Source of the DNA: Megascapheus bottae | Lineage: Eukaryota; Chordata; Mammalia; Rodentia; Geomyidae | NCBI GenBank assembly: GCA_024803745.1 | Contig: JANJXV010000013.1 | Coordinates: forward strand, 28,416,501-28,480,500 | Direction of reading: 5' to 3' | Length of the DNA: 64,000 bases | Shown here: positions 57,159 to 64,000 of the stretch, in pieces | How the letters are laid out: every line of letters starts with the position of its first letter | Numbering within the stretch: position 1 is the first letter of the stretch | Notes under the pieces: generated by a model | What the model was told of the DNA's origin: nothing | The model's input: the letters and a program-made list of their open reading frames with translations, nothing else | The model's database searches: none | Made by a program: the position numbers and the translations under genes

Positions 57159-57204
57159 AAGCATGCATAGCAGAGCTTTACTATTTCTGTAAGTTTCCCT
57201 GTTC

Positions 57205-57715
57205 ACCACTGAAGAAATTCTAATAATTAATTGTTCAAAATTGCTATTTCCATTTTAGTGCAACCTTTTGGAAATAAATGCCCTTAATTAGGAGCTAAGA
57301 AGAATAGACTCTGATGAGGCAGGTTGCTTTTAAAGCTATTGATTAGCTTATTACCATTAGTGATACGTAAGTGCAGATTATCAGCCCAATTGATTAACTT
57401 CAGCCCTAACTTGCAGGCTGAAATTTTGTGATGCTATCCTGCAGCTTCCCTGATGGCTCACAAAGCACTAAGACTAAATTCACTTCAATTTTCCATTTTA
57501 ATGGCAGAGTTCTCTTCCAAAAAGATGCATCATGCTTTTATGACTGGGTTAGAGGTTGCAATTATGAATGTTACTTTTTACAAAGCACTCAGGGAAGGCA
57601 TCAGGTGTCAAAATCTAAAACAAGCTGTCAGGATGATCTTACACTCTCTGATGTTCTGGCTGCTTCTTGCAAAAGCCTAAAAATATTCACCAGCATGCAA
57701 ACCTAACTGCCCAGA
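57205..57715. other. Candidate conserved non-coding element
   Basis: Repeat-free stretch with dense homeodomain-type cores: TAATAATTAATTG (57221-57233), CTTAATTAGG (57283-57292), GATTAG (57340-57345), a GATA-type AGATTATC (57376-57383), CAATTGATTAAC (57387-57398) and CATTTTAATGG (57494-57504). It also has balanced, non-simple composition. Two overlapping plus frames (57428-57706 and 57453-57680) are open without domain support. Conservation was not measured; this is a guess from composition. Confidence 0.35.
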
Positions 57716-58939
57716 TACACAGAAAAGGAGGCCAACAGTGTGTTAGTTATGTAGAACACCACCCTAGTAGAAGGTGTGCACTTACTTCAGCAAGATATTG
57801 TTGTAATTTGCAGTCATAGCTTGTCTTTAGTAGCATATCTTAGGAACCATTGGGGACAGTAGCTGCAATATTACAAGGGCCCTAATCAACAGGATCTTCT
57901 ACTCTACATTACGGTTTTAGATTGGTTTGTAAAGGTAAACTAGAATGGTAAAAGCCCCATATATAATGTCTATGGGATGCATAGAAAAGTGAATGTATGC
58001 TCACTCAGGGTGTTATCAGGTACCAATTCCAGGGGCCTGAGCAGAACTGGACTATTTTTTGCTCTCAGTTTCTTGAAGATAAGATAGTCATTCCTTCAAG
58101 GAGGCTCTAAATTTCTTCCATCTGGAGTCGTCCTTGGAAACATAGTATTGATCTGAAAATACTGTTACTTTGATTATATATTTAATTATATGTTATAAAT
58201 ACTGATTATCACCTGGGTCATTCAAACATATTTTGCTAATAGTTTTTTTTTCATTAGCAGCATGTGAAAAACGCTACCCAAATACTAAGATTGAGTAAGA
58301 TCTTCAAAGATTTTGCTTTGAAAATTGGATAAATTAACAAGACAGATTGGTTTTATTTAAAAATATTCAGTTGAACTACCATTGAAGTCGATTGTTTAAA
58401 AAAACATGTTAAGCACTAGAGTTTTAGACTGCCCCAGATTAAGTTAAGCATATCTGTACAGCAACATATAGGATGCTTCATTTGAAACCTTGTGAAAATA
58501 AAAATAGCTTATTATCTAAGCAATTTACTATGAAATATATAGGTATTACTGCCAACAACTAATGGACATTACTCAAAATTAAGCCTAAAATTTATAGCAT
58601 AGCTATAAATATGAACTTCTGTTAGAGACGAGTGGGGCATAATTAAGGAATTACAATACTTACATACAACTTGACAACAGATCTCTGTTGTCCATCTCTT
58701 TGTTCCAAATCAATGTGAATTAGTCAAGTGATATGCTCTGCACTTGAATATGCATTTTCCTAATTTTTCAACTAGTCATGCTACTGAAAATTGGCTTCTC
58801 TAAAGTTTTATTCTTCCTGTATTTTTTTTATAAAATGCTTTTGTGGAGCTACCATTTTCTAAACTGATCATTCTATCTGATCTGTATTCTCCAGTCGTGC
58901 AAATATGCTGTAGCATTTTTTAAACCTTTCTCTCTGTGT
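57716..58939. other. Unique-looking AT-rich sequence
   Basis: No gene or repeat family recognised. It could continue the conserved-looking block but has no distinctive motif of its own. Confidence 0.45.
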
Positions 58940-59200
58940 TTTTTTAATTAGCATTAATGAGTTGTGCAAAGGGATTTCACTGTGATGTGTCTATATGTGT
59001 AAAAATTTTTTTTCCTTCCCAGAAGAATTTCACCAAGCTTCATTGTTCCATTTTCCCCCACATGTACATAAAGTAGTTTGATCCTCCCTCACCTTCTTCA
59101 TTTCCCCTCCCCCTCCTACTAAGATACATCCTTTGGGCCCTCTGGACAACACCTGCTTTACATTCTAGTCTGTTTTTCTATGTATGTTCATTGTTCAAAG
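58940..59200 (-). mobile_element. Old L1 3' UTR fragment
   Basis: GAGTTGTGCAAAGGGATTTC, CACTGTGATGTGTC and CACATGTACATAAAGTAGTT, plus a C-rich tract at 59103-59116, match an old L1 3' UTR in antisense. Confidence 0.6.
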
Positions 59201-59440
59201 AAGTTCCAACCTGATAGCTCACAGGGTTGTATTATCTGATTATTGGGAGGGTTGTGTTCATCTCTAGGTTGGCTGTCTTAAGCAGAACCCAGTAGCACAC
59301 ACATTTCTGTTGTTGTATTCGACAACTTAACTCAGAGGTATTTGTCAGTTGAAATTATGTGTTCTACAAATAACGAGATTCTTAGCACTATATGATAAAC
59401 AGTTTATGCACAGACATACAGATAAAAACTGCTAATGTTG

Positions 59441-59510
<70 letters not shown>

Positions 59511-60014
59511 CAAGGCTAAAACTATAAGTTTACAAAGCCCTTAAATAAGATGTATGAAATTCCCATCGCCAGTTATTATTATTGCAAGAGAAGGCAAAAG
59601 TAGAAAGATAAGGATTAAAAAGTGAGAAAAACGCAAATATTATAACCAATTTCTAAAAGGTAGAACACAGCACTGCTAACAATATCCTTCCCCACAAATA
59701 AAAGACACCTACTAAGTATTATCATCACATGATAGCTACCTGACAATTAGATGTGCTTTACATGTATGATTATATTTAATTCACTTAGCAGTGCAACTAC
59801 ATTTAATATAAAATGTGTCTCTGTACTTACCTTAAATGATGCTCATTGACAATGCAGAAAACAGGTTTCTAAACTATTAAGATCAAATTGAGCAGAAAGA
59901 AATTGTAGACTAAAATTTATAAATACAGACCTCTCTAATGACATATATATATACTTAATTATGTCCTTGTAAGGTATTTAATCAAGTCTAAGTTCAGAAA
60001 TGGAGAGTCTGATC
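59201..60014. other. Unrecognised sequence with (CA)n(TA)n
   Basis: Microsatellite at 59443-59508. 59750-59860 (GTGCTTTACATGTATGATTA) may be the 5' part of a MIR. No gene. Confidence 0.45.
59443..59508 (+). repeat. (CA)n(TA)n microsatellite
   Basis: About 19 CA units followed by about 14 TA units. Confidence 0.97.
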
Positions 60015-60085
60015 TATTAAGTAACGTAGCCAAGGACAGTAAAACTCGGAGGCGGTTTTGCGTCAAAGCTCTAACTAATTTGACA
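60015..60085 (+). mobile_element. MIR core fragment
   Basis: TTAAGTAACGTAGCCAAGGA, CAGTAAAACTCGGAGGCGGT and GTCAAAGCTCTAACT follow the MIR core/3' part. The CpG-containing GGAGGCGGTTTTGCG is unusual for the region. Confidence 0.5.
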
Positions 60086-60953
60086 CCCAGGCAAATAAAT
60101 ATTCAGTCATTAAGAAAAAAAAATCTCTTGGACATGCAAATATGGATGCCTCAAAGAAAACTATTGATCAATATTATTTGAATGATTAGAAAAGAGGTTT
60201 CTGTTGATTACACTTTCTGTGAAAAAAATCTAGGATCTTCACCAATCCTAAATTGCAAAGATCAGCCCTTAAAGAAAAGGAAAATCTCTTCTCTAAGTCA
60301 AGGCATCAAATTTAATTGATTCTTTCTGTTTTAGTGCAAATAAGGAGAATACATACTTATCAACAGGGCAAGGTGCTTGAATTGGATCCTTTAGAAATTA
60401 GGCGGAGGAGAACTTCTGACCAGAGAAGTCTTTTGAGTTTCCAAACCTTCTGAAATATCAGTCCCTTCCACAGAAAGAGTTTTCACTATGGCAACTCTGA
60501 TATGCAGATCTCAAGACAATTAAAGCTATTGATATTCCAGTATAAATACATGCCATACAATCTCTTCCAAGATTATCTCCATGAAAAACAAATATCAAAT
60601 GGATGATTCTCCAAGAGAGAATTTACAAACTAGAAGGTTTAGTGGTCCTGGGTTTCTTGTTCTCAATGTACATTTTTATTTTTCCTCTCCTACATTTTAT
60701 CAAATCAAAGGGAAAAAAGCCAGATGTAATATAGAACTAGTTCTTCTGAACATAGGAAAGTTTGTCTCTTATGAGGCCCGCACTAAAAGAGAATTTAATC
60801 TCTGAACAGAACTGTATGAAGCTAATAAAAAATGAAAACCTTCTTAGTATTAAATTGGCTTTTAAAAATTACCCTTGTTTCTTATTCTCATTTTTCTTAG
60901 TTCTGTAATCATCCTATTTTCCCCTTTTTCTCTCTTTTTGATAAAGGACTTTT
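60086..60953. other. Unique-looking AT-rich sequence
   Basis: No gene or repeat recognised. The 74-codon plus frame at 60581-60805 has no domain. Confidence 0.45.
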
Positions 60954-61130
60954 TGGCCAGGCAATGATGGATCAAGTCTATAATTCTAGCTCCTCATGGG
61001 GCTGAAATAAGACCATCACAGTGCGAAGACAGCCCACGTAGACAAATCCAAAGACTTATTTCCAACAAATGAGAAAAAGCTGAAAATTGAGGTGTGGCTC
61101 AAGTGATAGTGCTGTGGCTTGTTATTAAAA
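60954..61130 (+). mobile_element. Diverged B1-like dimeric SINE
   Basis: GGCCAGGCAATGATGGATCA, AGTCTATAATTCTAGCTCCT, CTTATTTCCAACAAATGAGA and TTGAGGTGTGGCTCAAGTGA follow type-B order with many changes; A-rich tail to about 61140. Confidence 0.75.
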
Positions 61131-61194
61131 AAATAATAAAGCTGAATGAGAGATCTGAAGCTGCATCTATCCCCGGTTTTGTTTTTTTTTGCAA

Positions 61195-61620
61195 GAAAAT
61201 ATTATTTAATTATTTTTAATGAGTTGTACAAAGTAATTGTGATTTAACAAAGCAGTTTATGAATACAAAGTATTTGGATCACTGTCACTTCTTTCAGCAT
61301 TCTCACCCATCCTTCCCCTACAAACTTTTTCCCTCACTCTCCTTAATTCTGTAAGATATGCATTAGATGCTCAATTAGATTCATTCCTTTTCCTCCTCAT
61401 TTGTCTACCCTTCCCTCTTGACCCAACCACACACCACCTTTACCAATTATCCATTTCCTGGTGTTTTACTGTGATGAATTTGCCTGGACCTTTAATAGGA
61501 ATCATACTGTTTTAATTCTCCCCTTTACTTTCCCATATTTCATTTAATACATTTTTATTTTTTTTCTGGTTTGCTGTTTAATATCCTGATTTTCTCAAGG
61601 CAAAACACTTTGCAGCGGAC
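61195..61620 (-). mobile_element. Old L1 3' UTR
   Basis: AATGAGTTGTACAAAGTAAT, AGCAGTTTATGAATACAAAG, TTCTGTAAGATATGCATTAG and TTCCTGGTGTTTTACTGTGA form an old L1 3' UTR in antisense, the clearest copy of the type also seen at 33695 and 45780. Confidence 0.7.
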
Positions 61621-61679
61621 TCGGTGATAACCTGTTGAAGTGGTTTCTATTTAGTAGGAGTGTATGACTGTGAACATAG

Positions 61680-61681
<2 letters not shown>

Positions 61682-61715
<34 letters not shown>

Positions 61716-61724
61716 GTGTGTGTA
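61682..61724 (+). repeat. (GT)n microsatellite
   Basis: GT units with one CGTG interruption near 61711. Confidence 0.96.
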
Positions 61725-63607
61725 AGTGTTGTATTTCTATTTCAGCATGCCATTTGACCTTTACAAATGTTATTTTTAAAATCTTTTCTTTCTTCTATGG
61801 GTAGTTTTATGTAGTCTGTTTCTCTCCAGAGAAGTAAACTTCTCTGTGCATAGTGTGCCAGTAGAAACACAATTAACTCTTAACAATTTACTTTATAATC
61901 AGAATTTTCCAGGATCTTATATTCTGGGAGGGAAAAATACACTGAATTCATAGATTGTAAATAGGGTCAGACTGACCAATCATAAAATGAATTTATAGAA
62001 TTTTAACCCAAAGGGGATGGATTGCTATAGATATAAATCTACTGGTATTTGTATTTGTCCACAGATTTCTCAAACTTCATAAAGACTAAATTTGCAAACA
62101 TGAAAGTAGTACTCTTGTATGTTGTGTTTGTAAAAATTGTGTAGAATAGTTTTCTGTTAGTTATGATAATTGTGTCTGCATATATTTCTCATTTTTTCCC
62201 ACGTTAAAAGAAGCCTGGTGAGGTGACACTTCCCTTTTTTTAAAAAAAAAAAAAGAATAGAGGTTTTCATACATGAGTATAATGCACTTTGATCAAACTC
62301 ACTTCCCCCTTCTTTCTTTTTTGAAATAGAGTCTGATAAATTAGGTTGATTTCAATCATGTGGTCTTCCTCCCTTGGACTCAGGATGATATTCTGTGCCA
62401 CCAGGCTTCACCATATTGTCTTTCATAACCTCCAATGTAATTTGTATGCTCTAAATAATAAAAAAGAGATGACCTTATTACATTGCAGACGAATTAACTT
62501 TTATAGCCAACTTAGGAATCTCTAGTAGAGTTTCTGAAGTGGGAAAAATATTCTCTCTGTACACAATCCTAAATAGAAACAAATTGCTAATATGTGCTTT
62601 TTGATGTTTTGTTCCCAAGCTCGGTGATGTTCATTGCAAAATTGTTTTAAATTATATTTAAATAGAATTGTTTATAGTAAATTTAATGAGCTACTTAACA
62701 TTAAATTTGACAGATTGAATAGACACACACTCTCAAAGCTCATGTAAAAAGAAATAGATGACAATAATAGCTATTTATTTTTTTAATCCACTTATACTTA
62801 AAACCTTCCCCCAAAGAAAACTCTAATGCTGAAGTTCATGGCTTTATTAGTCTATCAAACATTCAAAACAGAAAATAATATGTTATACCCAAATGTTTCC
62901 AATTATTTCAGAAAGTGAAAAAGAAGATAATAGTCTTATCTTCATTTATGACAACAAATCTAAATAGATACTGGAACTATACAGAAATGTTCCAAACAAT
63001 TGCATAGATATTCTCCCATGAACATAAGTGAAAAATTGAGGATTTTTAATAACTTCATTCCAACAAAGTATAAATGGATGATACATAACAACTAACTAGA
63101 TTTATTCAGAAATGTAGGTTGGGCTTCATATTAAAAAATAAATCACTGTAACTCACATATTAGGAAACAAACAATAACTATTATATCTATGCATGCAGAA
63201 AGTATTTGCTGCAATTCAAAATGTATTCCTGATTCCAAAAGACACACAGCAAAATAAGAATAGAAGAGAGTTTCCCCAACCTGATATAGACTTCTAACAG
63301 GGAGAAACAGAATGCTTTCCACTGATATGGGAACAAAAGAATGATAACTACTCCTATAACTTCTAGTCTACATTGCATTATAGCCTCGAAGGGCGAAAAT
63401 ATGGAAAGCAAGAATTTACAACACTATTATTTGTAGACAAAATTGCTTCCTACAGAGAAGTAATTATGCTGGAGCTGAAGAGAGCACATAGTATTTATTC
63501 TTACTTACATAAAATTACTCAAAAGGAAATTAATCTATAGTAATATAAATTAGGTACTTGGTTGATTTAGGTTGAGAGGAAAGACAGATAATCGAAAGAT
63601 GGTCATG
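61725..63607. other. Unrecognised AT-rich sequence
   Basis: No gene recognised. 62317-62407 could be a decayed B1-like element (GAAATAGAGTCTGATAAATT ... CCACCAGGCTTC), but this is weak. A long A-run is at 62241-62253. Confidence 0.45.
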
Positions 63608-64000
63608 AAGTTGGAGCCTTCTTTGTCACCCTGCACTAGAATTAACTCCACATGGATCAAAGACCTTGAGGTAAAGGCTGAAACACTGAAAACTTTAAAA
63701 GAAGGAATAGGAGATACACTAGACCTCCTTGGCACAGGACGAAACTTTCTTAATAAGGACCAATAATCACAACAAATCAGAGAAAGGCTGGATAAGTGGG
63801 ACTGCATTAAACAGCAGAGCTTTTGTATGGCAAAGGATGTAGCTAGTAAATTAAATAGGAAGGCTACAGAATGGGAGAAGATCTTCACCAAGCATACAGC
63901 GGACAAAGGCCTCATATCTAAAATATATCAACAGCTCAAAAAATTGAATCACTCCAAAACTAATCTCCAAAGTAACAACCATCCCATTAAAAAATGGGCC
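63608..64000 (+). mobile_element. 5'-truncated L1, runs past the right edge
   Basis: Starts in ORF2 at AAGTTGGAGCCTTCTTTGTC and continues to the window end at CATTAAAAAATGGGCC. The position of the 5' end is one of several truncation points seen among these L1s. The 3' end and TSD lie outside. Confidence 0.93.
63608..64000 (+). pseudogene. L1 ORF2 fragment with premature stop
   Basis: Open from [20 protein letters not shown] to LNKDQ, then TAA at 63764-63766, where sister copies have GAA (E). After the stop, ORF2 homology continues in the same frame ([17 protein letters not shown]...) to the window edge. Otherwise little damaged, so probably one of the younger copies. Confidence 0.9.

Noticed and set aside
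56768..57209. Several 90-134 codon minus frames rich in S, F, L and P
   Set aside because: Translation of a (TTTC)/(TTCC) microsatellite and the SINE next to it.
62317..62407. Possible decayed antisense B1
   Set aside because: Few matching blocks; could be chance.

Overview
The window looks like nuclear DNA of a rodent, most probably a geomyoid (kangaroo rat, pocket mouse or pocket gopher group). It is AT-rich and filled with mammalian L1 LINEs, B1-like (7SL-derived) SINE pieces, tRNA-Ala/ID-like SINEs, old MIR copies and long simple repeats. The most telling marker is a two-part SINE whose left half is an ID-like tRNA unit with clear A and B boxes and whose right half is a separate ~95 bp module. 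This agrees with what I remember of the IDL-Geo SINE, reported only from Geomyoidea. The assignment rests on memory and was not tested by a search.

I find no protein-coding gene, no tRNA, rRNA or other RNA gene, and no CRISPR or bacterial feature. Longer open frames are either decayed L1 ORF2 (reverse transcriptase and C-terminal cysteine domain) or by-products of simple repeats. The window is best read as a gene-poor intergenic or deep intronic segment.

Layout: 1-10 kb is mostly unrecognised AT-rich sequence with short L1 3' ends and a few SINEs. 10-17 kb holds an LTR remnant and old L1 3' ends. 17.5-19.7 kb is an L1 with an inverted 5' part and a target-site duplication (TSD). 20.9-21.2 kb is a probable solo LTR. 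22.4-23.6 kb is an older L1 carrying a GGA expansion. 27.5-29.8 kb is a second inverted L1, lying between two GAAA tracts. 35.7-37.3 kb is an L1 split by a young SINE. 41-43 kb is a SINE cluster. 48.1-52.1 kb is a compound L1 region whose ORF2 is interrupted by a SINE and by a 1.5 kb array of degenerate ~18 bp repeats. 55.5-57.2 kb shows SINE insertions, one with a tail expanded into a ~240 bp AAAG/GGAA microsatellite. 57.2-61 kb is mostly unique and includes a candidate conserved non-coding element. An L1 runs off the right edge at 64 kb.

The elements form a readable history. MIR and other ancient repeats are oldest, then older L1 3' ends and an LTR remnant, then B1-like dimers, then younger L1s and ID-like dimers with near-perfect TSDs. 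The strongest candidate for something undescribed is the 18 bp array at 49.6-51.2 kb. It begins exactly where the host L1 has its own TGTCATTCTT motif and replaces about 180 bp of that L1.
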